Source of the DNA: Gelidibacter pelagius
GTDB lineage: Bacteria; Bacteroidota; Bacteroidia; Flavobacteriales; Flavobacteriaceae
Reading direction: 5' to 3'
Assembly: GCF_017581925.1 (NCBI RefSeq)
Contig: NZ_JAGEVG010000006.1
Location: 62,001 to 126,000 of the forward strand
Length of the DNA stretch: 64,000 nucleotides
Positions 26,186 through 33,233 of this stretch are shown here, in pieces; within the stretch, counting starts at the first letter, position 1, and the number at the start of each line of letters is the position of its first letter. The notes beneath the pieces are model-generated. The model saw only the letters and a list, made by a program, of their open reading frames with translations, was not told the origin of the DNA and made no database searches. A program made the position numbers and the translations under genes.

Positions 26186-27370
26186 ATGAAAATATTAATC
26201 ATCAATTCCGGAAGCTCTTCCATAAAATTTCAGTTAATGGATATGCCTTCCGAAACATTGATATGCAGTGGATTAGTGGAGCGCATTGGTTATAAGAATG
26301 CGACGATTAGTTATAAAACAAATGGTGAAAATCTACAACAAACACATAATATTGAATCGCACAAGCAAGGACTTAAGAGAGTTGTAGCGTTGTTGCTTGA
26401 CCCAGAAAAAGGCGTGATTACCCACACAAATGAGATTGAGGTGGTTGGTCATCGCGTTGTCCACGGTGGCAACTCATTTTCAGACACGACATTAATTACT
26501 TCAGAAGTGAAGGAAAAGATTCAACAATACGCTGCATTGGCACCGTTGCACAATCCAGGAAATCTTGAAGGCATTCTGGTTGCTGAAGAAATTTTTCCAA
26601 CAGCGAAACAAGTGGTTGTTTTTGATACGGCATTTCATCAAACCATTCCTGCAAAAGCCAAAAGGTATGCCATCCCCACGAGTTTTTATGAAGAACATGG
26701 CATTCAAGTCTATGGTTTCCATGGCACGAGTCACCAATATGTTTCAGAAAAAGCGATTACCTATTTAGGCATGGAATCATCCAAAATCATCACCATTCAT
26801 TTGGGCAATGGTTGCAGTATGACTGCGGTTAAGGATGGTAAGAGTATAGACCATAGTTTAGGGTTTACACCTTCTAATGGTTTAATCATGGGGACCAGAA
26901 GTGGCGATATCGATCACGCTATTATCTTCCATTTGGTCAATAATTTAGATTACACTTTAGATGAGGTCAAAACACTGCTCACCAATCAAAGTGGGATGTT
27001 GGGGCTTACTGGACATGTGGATCTAAGGGACATTCAAGCCGAAGCAGAAAATGGAAATAAGGATTGCCAACTGGCTTTATCAATGAACGCCTATCGTATT
27101 AAAAAGTATATTGGATCTTATGCTGCCGCAATGAATGGTTTGGATGCCATTGTTTTTACGGCGGGGATTGGAGAAAATTCAAGTGTGATCAGACAATTGG
27201 TTTGTGAGGACATGGAGGTCTTTGGAATGAACTTGGATACTACCAAAAACGACCAAAGGCCAGGAGATTTAAGAGAAATCAATTCCGATTCTTCCAAGGT
27301 GAAAATTTTGGTCATTCCAACCAATGAGGAATTGGAGATTGCAAAGCAAGCGTTTGAGTTGGTAAGTTAA
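26186..27370 (+). CDS. ackA: Acetate kinase
   Basis: This 394-residue enzyme converts acetyl phosphate and ADP to acetate and ATP, or the reverse. Signature segments are ILIINSGSSSIKFQLMD at the N-terminus, VGHRVVHGG, FDTAFHQTIPAKA, YGFHGTSHQYVS, the phosphate loop HLGNGCSM, DHSLGFTPSNGLIMGTRSGDID and FTAGIGENS. The length is normal. It follows pta directly, and a T-tailed hairpin lies 28 bases after its stop, so pta-ackA is a closed two-gene unit. Confidence 0.96.
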   Translation: MKILIINSGSSSIKFQLMDMPSETLICSGLVERIGYKNATISYKTNGENLQQTHNIESHKQGLKRVVALLLDPEKGVITHTNEIEVVGHRVVHGGNSFSDTTLITSEVKEKIQQYAALAPLHNPGNLEGILVAEEIFPTAKQVVVFDTAFHQTIPAKAKRYAIPTSFYEEHGIQVYGFHGTSHQYVSEKAITYLGMESSKIITIHLGNGCSMTAVKDGKSIDHSLGFTPSNGLIMGTRSGDIDHAIIFHLVNNLDYTLDEVKTLLTNQSGMLGLTGHVDLRDIQAEAENGNKDCQLALSMNAYRIKKYIGSYAAAMNGLDAIVFTAGIGENSSVIRQLVCEDMEVFGMNLDTTKNDQRPGDLREINSDSSKVKILVIPTNEELEIAKQAFELVS

Positions 27371-27398
27371 TTTTCATCAAGATAATTGTAGAGTGGGA

Positions 27399-27428
27399 GT
27401 AGTGCCGTTTTTTGGTGCTACTTTTTTT
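27399..27428 (+). terminator. Terminator after ackA
   Basis: GTAGTGCC (27399-27406) pairs with GGTGCTAC (27414-27421, two G-T pairs), followed by seven T. It ends the pta-ackA transcript. Confidence 0.75.
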
Positions 27429-27484
27429 GTGATTTTAATTGTGATGTTTTCTGTTTCTCTTATTTCAGTGATACCAATATAAAA

Positions 27485-27970
27485 ATGGGTAAGTTGCTGA
27501 TATATCACTATTTTTATTCCATAATTTTAATTTCCTTCTTTTTAATAATCCAAATAGAACTTATGGCCAACACTGCAAGAGAGCTTATCTTGAAATATGG
27601 GATTCCGAGCCTTGCAGTGGTTATTATCGCCATACAGCTCTTTTATGTGAATACAAAAAACCTCAGTAAATGGAAAGGTGGCGGTTACGGGATGTACACT
27701 GAAATTCATTACTTCAGTAATCAGATATACATCCCAGGCATGTCTTTGGATTCTCTATTAAAGGATAACAGTGAAATGAAAAGCACGCTTGGCTATTTAA
27801 TGTTAATGCCAAATAAAGATAATCTTAATAAAGCTGGTGAACTTATCCTAAAAACAACCCAAAAAGACAGTATTCACATTCAAATTTGGAAGCCAATTGT
27901 CAATTCCAAAGATGGATTTTATTCGAGAGTATTGATAGATGAAGTTCATTTGAAAGCCACGGAACTTTGA
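27485..27970 (+). CDS. Membrane-anchored protein of unknown function
   Basis: This 161-residue protein is not one I can name. The open frame starts at 27485 and has two hydrophobic stretches (about 8-22 and 40-52). MANTARELILKYGIPSLAVV at 27563 is an alternative start that would leave one anchor. The remainder is soluble, with KWKGGGYGMYTEIHYF near 60-75. It overlaps the next gene by 4 bp, so the two are coupled and probably form one membrane unit. Confidence 0.6.
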   Translation: MGKLLIYHYFYSIILISFFLIIQIELMANTARELILKYGIPSLAVVIIAIQLFYVNTKNLSKWKGGGYGMYTEIHYFSNQIYIPGMSLDSLLKDNSEMKSTLGYLMLMPNKDNLNKAGELILKTTQKDSIHIQIWKPIVNSKDGFYSRVLIDEVHLKATEL

Positions 27971-28821
27971 AATATTGGACAGACATAAAAGATCACTTAA
28001 AGGATCAAATTTCGCTAGCGGGACAATTGCTACTTTTGATACTTGCTGCCTATGTTTTCATGATGGCTGATGAGAACCGTCGATGGAAAGTCCCGATAAT
28101 TTTTATTGGATTATTGAGTTATTTTCTTTTACGTCATAAAAAGAAGCATCCCATCATCTGGATTACTTTTTTAGGACTTCTCACTGTCGACCTTTATCAT
28201 AATTATTTCTGGTTGGCAAACCATCATTTTATGTTGATGTTTATAGTGCTTTCAGTGTTGATCTACCACTACCACAAACGCAGTGATATCCTTCTAAAAA
28301 ACATTCAGATTCTTTTGGTTATTGTTGTGTTGACTTCCGTTGTGCAAAAACTGACCTCAAGCCAATTTATGACTGGGAACTTCTATTATAATATGTTCAA
28401 TCATGGCGATTTATTTATAAACTTCATGAATTTCTTTCCTGAAAGTTTAGAAATCGCGAAGAGTAATTCAAAAAGTGTGATAGACTTGCAGGCCACGGAC
28501 CCAAATATTGGTGAGAGTATCGTATTAAGGGATGTTTTCCCAAGTCTTAGTTCAATCAGCTATATCTTTGCTTGGATCACAGTTGTGATAGAGTTGGTCG
28601 TCGCTATTACTTTACTTTTGAAGCCGAAAGGCCTTTGGACCCATCTGGTTTTTACAATGATGATTATAGGAATACTCTGCACACGCTTCGAAACAGGTTT
28701 TATGGCCTTGCTCGCTATCTGTGGCGTTTATTTATGCAACAATCTTCGTTTACGACTAGTGTATGTTTTAATTGTTGTGGGATGTTTCACATTGATGATT
28801 ACGAGAATTGGGTACCACTAG
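27967..28821 (+). CDS. Polytopic membrane protein of unknown function (possibly HTTM-like)
   Basis: This 284-residue protein has about seven hydrophobic segments, with YHNYFWLANHHFMLMFIVLSVLIYHYHKRSD in the middle and FVITRIGYH-like closing residues. The arrangement recalls HTTM/DoxX-type membrane proteins, but no catalytic motif confirms this. It starts at a TTG that overlaps the previous stop (TTGA). It ends 240 bp before the 2H phosphoesterase gene. Confidence 0.6.
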   Translation: MKYWTDIKDHLKDQISLAGQLLLLILAAYVFMMADENRRWKVPIIFIGLLSYFLLRHKKKHPIIWITFLGLLTVDLYHNYFWLANHHFMLMFIVLSVLIYHYHKRSDILLKNIQILLVIVVLTSVVQKLTSSQFMTGNFYYNMFNHGDLFINFMNFFPESLEIAKSNSKSVIDLQATDPNIGESIVLRDVFPSLSSISYIFAWITVVIELVVAITLLLKPKGLWTHLVFTMMIIGILCTRFETGFMALLAICGVYLCNNLRLRLVYVLIVVGCFTLMITRIGYH

Positions 28822-29061
28822 TTTGTTCAAAGCGATGACAATCCATAAAACATAAAACTCTACGTAAATTACTAGTTGAACTAATGGGTTATGTGTATTA
28901 AAAGCCTTGCTGCTTTGGTTTTTCTTAGGCTCATTACTTTTTAGTATTTTTGGAGTTTGCTTCCATATAAATTTTCTCAAAATTTATCGGCATTGTGATT
29001 TGCTCGTAAGAATGGGAAAAATGTAAAAATACCTGAATCATCTACTAATTGACTAAAATCA

Positions 29062-29772
29062 ATGAATCTCACAGAACATTACAATAAACTCTATAAAGAA
29101 TCCATTGGTGAAATTTCATCCGATAATTACGAAATCGATCCTATGCTTCATGCTGAAAATGATCAGCGATTTGGGATGTCGCTTTTGATCAAACCACCAA
29201 TGGCAGTAAAAAATGAAATACAAAAATTCTTAGAGGAACTTAAAAGCATTGAACCCGATCAATATTATTATCCAAACTCTGACATCCATATCACGGTAAT
29301 TTCCGTAGTCTCCTGTTACGACGGACTTAAATTGTCAAATCTTAATGTACCAGAATACATTGAACTCATAGAGAAAAGCCTTGAAAATGCACAGCATATG
29401 ACTATAAACTGTAAAGGTATTACCGCTTCACCGTCTTGCATTATGATACAAGGATTTATTGAGGGTAATGGTTTAAATGAGATTAGAGATAACCTAAGGA
29501 GAAACTTTAAAGACTCCAATTTAGAGCAAAGCATAGATGAACGCTATTTGATTCAAACGGCGCACGCTACCGTATTTCGTTTTAGTGAGCAATTAAAAGA
29601 GAAAGAGGAATTCTTGGCCCTTGTCGATAAATATAGAAATCATGATTTTGGAACGTTCAAGGTAAATACAATGGAGCTTTCTTATAACGATTGGTATCAT
29701 CGAGAAGGATTGGTCACAAAACTTCATGAGTTTAAGATGGCAAACACCGATGTAAAGACACAACGAGCTTAA
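29062..29772 (+). CDS. 2H phosphoesterase superfamily protein
   Basis: This 236-residue protein carries two H-x-T motifs in matching contexts: DIHITVIS (His76, Thr78) and QTAHATVFRF (His168, Thr170). These are the hallmark of the 2H fold, which includes 2'-5' RNA ligases and cyclic phosphodiesterases acting on RNA or nucleotide 2',3'-cyclic ends. The spacing (about 90 residues) fits. The true substrate cannot be read. It stands alone about 250 bp before the tRNA-Arg gene. The nearness may be chance, although an RNA-end enzyme beside a tRNA locus is notable. Confidence 0.72.
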   Translation: MNLTEHYNKLYKESIGEISSDNYEIDPMLHAENDQRFGMSLLIKPPMAVKNEIQKFLEELKSIEPDQYYYPNSDIHITVISVVSCYDGLKLSNLNVPEYIELIEKSLENAQHMTINCKGITASPSCIMIQGFIEGNGLNEIRDNLRRNFKDSNLEQSIDERYLIQTAHATVFRFSEQLKEKEEFLALVDKYRNHDFGTFKVNTMELSYNDWYHREGLVTKLHEFKMANTDVKTQRA

Positions 29773-29948
29773 AAGCAACGTGATTTTAGTAAATATTTAA
29801 AAATATTAATGCTAGACAATCCATTAAAAATAATCCTTAAGTAATTAATAATTAAGCCATTCGATTTTTTTTATATTTAAGAGATAAAAACATACCATTT
29901 AAAGAACGTTTTTTTTACTTTTTATTTATGATGTTTTAATAGAAATTG

Positions 29949-29956
29949 TATATTTG
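29949..29956 (+). promoter_or_regulatory. Probable -7 box of the tRNA-Arg promoter
   Basis: TATATTTG fits TAnnTTTG. A weaker TTTA lies 20 bases upstream (29925-29928). The tRNA starts 68 bases downstream. Confidence 0.5.
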
Positions 29957-30024
29957 CCGACCGTAAGACAAATGAAATTCGTTTTATCTCGTCTTTACCA
30001 TTTTCAGAACAACAGTTCTTGAAT

Positions 30025-30098
30025 GGGCTCGTAGCTCAGCTGGATAGAGCACCTCCCTTCTAAGGAGGCGGTCACAGGTTCGAATCCTGTCGGGCTCA
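30025..30098 (+). tRNA. tRNA-Arg (anticodon TCT)
   Basis: This 74-base cloverleaf has a 7-bp acceptor stem with two G-T pairs, a D-arm with GCTCAGCTGGATAGAGC, and anticodon arm CCTCC-CTTCTAA-GGAGG with anticodon TCT at 30059-30061. The T-arm is ACAGG-TTCGAAT-CCTGT and the discriminator base is A. CCA is not encoded. It reads AGA codons. A strong terminator follows 15 bases after its end. Confidence 0.97.
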
Positions 30099-30266
30099 CT
30101 TAACGCAGAACTTCCATCAGCCAACAGGCTGGTGGATTTTTTGTTTTGAGAAATGTCGTAAAATGAATTTTCAAGGTATTTCACAAAACAAAAAGCAGCT
30201 GTGTTTACAGCTGGAAGTGCTATTTTCAATTGGGGGCACACAGGAGTTTTAATCCTGTCGGGCTCA
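30069..30266 (+). repeat. tRNA 3'-end repeat unit, copy 1
   Basis: This 198-bp unit begins inside the tRNA-Arg gene (variable loop) and takes in its 3' end, terminator and a tail. It ends in a second degenerate tRNA 3' end (30239-30266) that still has TCCTGTCGGGCTCA. The same 198-bp unit recurs at 30748-30945 with roughly nine in ten bases equal and no net length change. A decayed third copy is at 31043-31131. Confidence 0.9.
30114..30146 (+). terminator. Terminator of tRNA-Arg
   Basis: CCATCAGCC (30114-30122) pairs with GGCTGGTGG (30127-30135) around AACA, followed by ATTTTTTGTTTT. The same hairpin is duplicated at 30793-30814. Confidence 0.85.
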
Positions 30267-30274
30267 CATCCTTG

Positions 30275-30299
30275 AAAACCTTGCATAGCGCAGGGTTTT
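30275..30299 (+). terminator. Hairpin after the degenerate tRNA end of copy 1
   Basis: AAAACCTTGC (30275-30284) pairs with GCAGGGTTTT (30290-30299). The T-run sits in the stem. Hairpins in the same place after copy 2 (30954-30976) and copy 3 have different sequences. Confidence 0.5.
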
Positions 30300-30476
30300 C
30301 GTTGTTTGAGGGCTTCTGAATTATGTTATTTTATTGTTTTATGTGTACAAATTGTACTGATATTATGATAAAAAGTACCGTGAAAACACCGCAAGAAAGA
30401 GATCAAGTCAAAAAGTTGACGGATTTTATAATTAGGTATAATTTGGTTTGATTATTTTTCTTAAGTTAGTAAGTAT

Positions 30477-30725
30477 ATGTGCACTGTCTATATTTTATTT
30501 TCATCTGAGCTCAATAGGTATTATATCGGACATACCTGCGACCAAATTGCTGAGCGCATGAGAAAACACTTGACGGCCCACAAGGGTTTTACTGCAAAAG
30601 CCAAGGATTGGAAGATTGTATATACTGAAAGTTATCCAGACAAAAGTTCAGCTTATAGAAGGGAGTTGGAAATAAAAGGATGGAAGAGCTCAAAAAAAAT
30701 ATTCGAATTAATATCCAAAGGATAG
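30477..30725 (+). CDS. Small GIY-YIG nuclease
   Basis: This 82-residue single-domain protein of the GIY-YIG family (UvrC-N/YhbQ type) starts CTVYILFSSELNRYYIGHT, which gives the two catalytic-type Tyr positions (about Y5 and Y16). ERMRKH follows with Arg27 and His31, then RRELEIKGW with the metal-binding Glu63. Such domains cut DNA and occur in homing endonucleases and mobile elements. The gene lies between tRNA-Arg and a tRNA relic. Its TAG stop (30723-30725) is part of the relic's D-arm sequence GGATAGAGCA. No second domain for DNA recognition is present. Confidence 0.88.
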   Translation: MCTVYILFSSELNRYYIGHTCDQIAERMRKHLTAHKGFTAKAKDWKIVYTESYPDKSSAYRRELEIKGWKSSKKIFELISKG

Positions 30726-30777
30726 AGCATCCCGACCTAAGTCGGGACGGTCACAGGTTCGAATCCTGTCGGGCTCA
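30720..30777 (+). pseudogene. tRNA-Arg relic with the anticodon arm replaced by a palindrome
   Basis: GGATAGAGCA equals bases 30042-30051 of the real tRNA, and CGGTCACAGG onward to GGGCTCA equals its 3' part. Between them the 17-base anticodon arm is replaced by the 18-base palindrome with arms TCCCGAC and GTCGGGA around CTAA. There is no 5' acceptor strand, so it cannot be a working tRNA. It overlaps the end of the GIY-YIG gene. Confidence 0.85.
30730..30747. repeat. Palindrome with TCCCGA arms inside the tRNA relic
   Basis: 7-bp perfect arms TCCCGAC and GTCGGGA with loop CTAA sit exactly where the anticodon arm should be. The arms are shared with the palindromes at 16161 and 19762. Confidence 0.75.
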
Positions 30778-30945
30778 CTTAACGCAGAACTTCCATCAGC
30801 CAACAGGCTGGTGGATTTTTTGTTTTTAGAAATGTCGTAAAATGAATTTTTATGGCATTTCGCACAACAAAAAGCAGCTGTGTTTACAGCTGGAAGTTCT
30901 ATTTTCAATTGGGGGCACACGGGGGTTTTAATCCTGTCGGGCTCA
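30748..30945 (+). repeat. tRNA 3'-end repeat unit, copy 2
   Basis: This 198-bp copy of 30069-30266 contains the T-arm and 3' end, the terminator hairpin (30793-30814) and the tail with AGCAGCTGTGTTTACAGCTG. It ends in a second tRNA 3' end (30918-30945), more decayed in its T-stem than that of copy 1. Confidence 0.9.
30793..30821 (+). terminator. Terminator after the GIY-YIG/tRNA relic
   Basis: CCATCAGCC (30793-30801) pairs with GGCTGGTGG (30806-30814), then a T-run. It is a duplicate of the tRNA-Arg terminator and would end the GIY-YIG transcript. Confidence 0.8.
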
Positions 30946-30953
30946 TAACCTCG

Positions 30954-30979
30954 AAACCCCACTATCAGTGGAGTTTTTG
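30954..30979 (+). terminator. Hairpin after the degenerate tRNA end of copy 2
   Basis: AAACCCCACT pairs with AGTGGAGTTT with one mismatch, followed by more T. It occupies the same place as the hairpin at 30275-30299, but the sequence differs. Confidence 0.5.
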
Positions 30980-31042
30980 CTTTATGAGCAGTTAATTCCC
31001 CGCGAAATTTTAGGATTATGCAAATATTGCTGTCAGTCAATA

Positions 31043-31131
31043 TATAAGGCATTTCACAAAACAAAAACGAAGCCGTATTTATAGCTGGAAATTCTATTTT
31101 CACTTGGGTTTACATAGGAGCTTATAACCTA
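31043..31131 (+). repeat. tRNA 3'-end repeat unit, decayed copy 3 (tail only)
   Basis: From GGCATTTCACAAAACAAAAA through TAGCTGGAAATTCTATTTTC to ATAACCTATCGACTTTGCC this aligns with the second half of copies 1 and 2, including the tRNA-derived end, with many substitutions. A T-tailed hairpin (arms ACGG and CCGT, inner CACTT and AAGTG) follows at 31153-31186. Confidence 0.75.
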
Positions 31132-31230
31132 TCGACTTTGCCTGGTTATCAAACGGTTATCACTTAAAAGTGTTGCCCGTTTTTTGTATGTTGGCATTAT
31201 GTTAGCAAAAAGTTTATTCTAACTATAAAA

Positions 31231-31668
31231 CTATGGAACAATAAAAATCAGCACTTCTATTGGAATCTCTCCAGACACTGTCAATAAAACAGTGTTGTAT
31301 TTGCCTTTGCCCTGACGTAGATATTTGCCGTCAAAAGTATATAGAACTGTGTTGTAGTCGCCTTTACCTTGCCTAATATATGTTCCGTCCCAGGTATATA
31401 AAACCTCGTTATACTCACCTTTTCCCTGTCTGAGATATTTTCCATCCCAAGTAGCTAAAACCGTGTTATAATCGCCTTTTCCTTGTCTCATATATTTCTT
31501 GTCAAATGTAGCTAAAATGGTATTGTATACACCCTTACCTTGTCTTAGATACTTTTCGTCCCAAGTGTATAACACGCTATTATAATTTCCTTTGCCTTCT
31601 CTAATATAGGTTTGGGTATAGACCATAAATGAGGACAGTAGGAAAATAAAGAGTGAGGTGAATTTCAT
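31231..31668 (-). CDS. Exported protein of six 19-residue repeats
   Basis: This 145-residue protein has a signal peptide (about 1-18). The rest is six tandem 19-residue repeats of the form RQGKGxYNTVLxTWDGKYL, closing with SGEIPIEVLIFIVP. Aromatic and Gly spacing suggests a regular beta arrangement. I do not recognise a named family and no catalytic motif is visible. It lies next to another short exported repeat protein (31924-32259) on the same strand, with a 255-bp gap. The 57-bp DNA repeats make it prone to change in copy number. Confidence 0.8.
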   Translation of the reverse strand: MKFTSLFIFLLSSFMVYTQTYIREGKGNYNSVLYTWDEKYLRQGKGVYNTILATFDKKYMRQGKGDYNTVLATWDGKYLRQGKGEYNEVLYTWDGTYIRQGKGDYNTVLYTFDGKYLRQGKGKYNTVLLTVSGEIPIEVLIFIVP

Positions 31669-31923
31669 TTATTGTGCGTTATTATTTGGTTTGTTTCCTT
31701 AAAGCACCAAGTACGATGGCTGCCTTGAAACCGCGATAACCAAATGTAAACAAAATCTTTACTTGAAAACAGGATCAGCATTGCTCATCTTGTAATAGTA
31801 GGTTTATGGCGATCAATATGTCAAAGCTTTCATTCTTGATAGTTTTAAGAAGAAATGAACCGGATAGGGGTTAATTATAACAACCGTCATCGATTTCTAA
31901 ATTTGCAATGACCTGAACACGCT

Positions 31924-32259
31924 CTAATACAATAAACTTTTCTTAAAATTTTTTTGCCATCCCGCCTGATTCTTATAGTCGACAAAGAAAATTTTCAAAT
32001 CTGCTTGGTTCTGATATTTCACAAAAAATATTTTCTTTTCGGCTTGATTGGCATATTTTGTAAAGAACCATTTCCCATTATTCTTACCGGCTTGGTTTTG
32101 GTATTTGACTTTAAAAACCTTTAAATCGGCTTGGTTGGCATAATCAACAACGAATACCTTCACATCAGCTTGATTTTCGTAGTCAACTGAATAGATTTTT
32201 TGCGCATTTGCCATGCTAAACGTTAACAACAGAGTTAAAATTAGAAGTGAGTATTTCAT
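31924..32259 (-). CDS. Exported short-repeat protein, DUF6150-like
   Basis: This 111-residue protein has a signal peptide ending NAQ at about 20 and six repeats of 13 to 16 residues built on VDYxNQADLKVF. I associate this pattern with proteins labelled DUF6150 in Bacteroidetes. The function is unknown. The third repeat carries a KNNGKW insertion. It is divergent from the DsrE-like gene and precedes the 19-residue-repeat protein. Confidence 0.75.
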   Translation of the reverse strand: MKYSLLILTLLLTFSMANAQKIYSVDYENQADVKVFVVDYANQADLKVFKVKYQNQAGKNNGKWFFTKYANQAEKKIFFVKYQNQADLKIFFVDYKNQAGWQKNFKKSLLY

Positions 32260-32679
32260 TTAATTTAAATTTAAGAGGCTTATATTACGTAGACCATTTT
32301 AAAACAGCATTTTTTAAGTGACTACTGAAAAATTCATGTTTATTCTGTAATCCATCAATTATACTGCCAAAAATCCAATGTTTTACATACAATAACTTTT
32401 ATCTAAAGTATTGTAAAGGATTACGTTCAAAACCAAACCCTTTAATCTAAATACCTTTTCAAGCCTTTTGATCATTGCACTTTTTATTTGTGCCACATGC
32501 GGTTATGTTTTATATGAGATCAAAATATTTAAAAAAAAATGAATGACTCTATAGTTACCTTATTCTTAAATGTACTTTATGGTAACATAGGTTACATTTA
32601 GAAACCAAATGATACTGTATGTTTGCCCTTGTGATATTAGTCACGTATTTATAATAAATTATCCAAATTTAAAGAAATT
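32260..32679. promoter_or_regulatory. Divergent regulatory region with one promoter-like box
   Basis: No gene is seen in these 420 bp. TATGTTTG at 32618-32625 fits TAnnTTTG for the rightward DsrE-like gene, with TTTA 17 bases upstream. A short inverted repeat GTAAC-ATAG-GTTAC lies at 32582-32595. It does not have the downstream CATCNAA box of the ECF sites. Confidence 0.5.
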
Positions 32680-33120
32680 ATGAGAAATCAGTTTTTAATG
32701 GTCCTTTTCGTTTTTGTAGGGTCTGTTTTGTTTACTTCAGCAACTGCACAATCACTAAGTGTTTCAGATATTGAAAATTCTATCAAAAAGGATGGAAAAT
32801 ATGCCATTCTCGTTCCGAATGCGCGCTATTTTCAGGCAGCAGTGATGACAGGTAAGGAACTTAAGGGTAAGAATCCGAAAATTGATTTTGAAATTGTCAT
32901 CATCAGTGCAGCTGCAAAGGATTTAGCAACCGATGAGAATTTGATTTCATTTATTGAAATCACTGAAAAAGTGGGCATTCGTGTAGTTGTTTGTGAGTCG
33001 GCAATGAACCATTTTGGAGTAAAAAAATCAGATTACCATAGCTCTATAAATACAACCCCTGACGGTTTCGCCTATATATTTGGTCTGCAGGAGAGCGGAT
33101 TTAAAACGATTACTTTATAA
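32680..33120 (+). CDS. Exported DsrE-like protein
   Basis: This 146-residue protein has a signal peptide (about 1-24, ending TATAQ) and a single alpha/beta domain. YAILVPNARYFQAAVMTGKELKGKNPKIDFEIVIISAAAKDL and FIEITEKVGIRVVVCESAMNHFGVKKSDY recall the DsrE/DsrF sulphur-relay fold. It has one Cys (about 107) in VVVCESAM, the position used for sulphur binding in DsrE proteins. It is periplasmic, so any sulphur role is outside the cytoplasm. It is a single gene with a bidirectional terminator after it. Confidence 0.7.
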   Translation: MRNQFLMVLFVFVGSVLFTSATAQSLSVSDIENSIKKDGKYAILVPNARYFQAAVMTGKELKGKNPKIDFEIVIISAAAKDLATDENLISFIEITEKVGIRVVVCESAMNHFGVKKSDYHSSINTTPDGFAYIFGLQESGFKTITL

Positions 33121-33200
33121 TAGTTCTTAAAAAATATTAAGGAGGATTTTGCTTCACTATTGACGGCGAGGTAACTCAAGATATTTCTACTTTTACAAAA

Positions 33201-33233
33201 AATGCCCCAACCGCATCGTGTTATTGGGGCATT
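33201..33233. terminator. Bidirectional terminator between DsrE-like and WD40 genes
   Basis: 10-bp perfect arms AATGCCCCAA (33201-33210) and TTGGGGCATT (33224-33233) are flanked by A-rich and T-rich sequence. It sits between convergent genes. Confidence 0.8.

Noticed and set aside
29984-30286. Minus-strand frame containing EPDRIRTCDRLLRREVLYPAELRAH across the tRNA
   Set aside because: It is the antisense translation of tRNA-Arg and its repeat tail, a well-known false protein.
30708-31103. Minus-strand frame of 131 codons over the second tRNA unit
   Set aside because: Same cause: antisense of tRNA-derived repeats. No family resemblance apart from the tRNA translation.
32582-32595. GTAAC-ATAG-GTTAC as a fifth site of the ECF regulon
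   Set aside because: The half-sites are in the opposite arrangement and no CATCNAA box lies 13 bases further.
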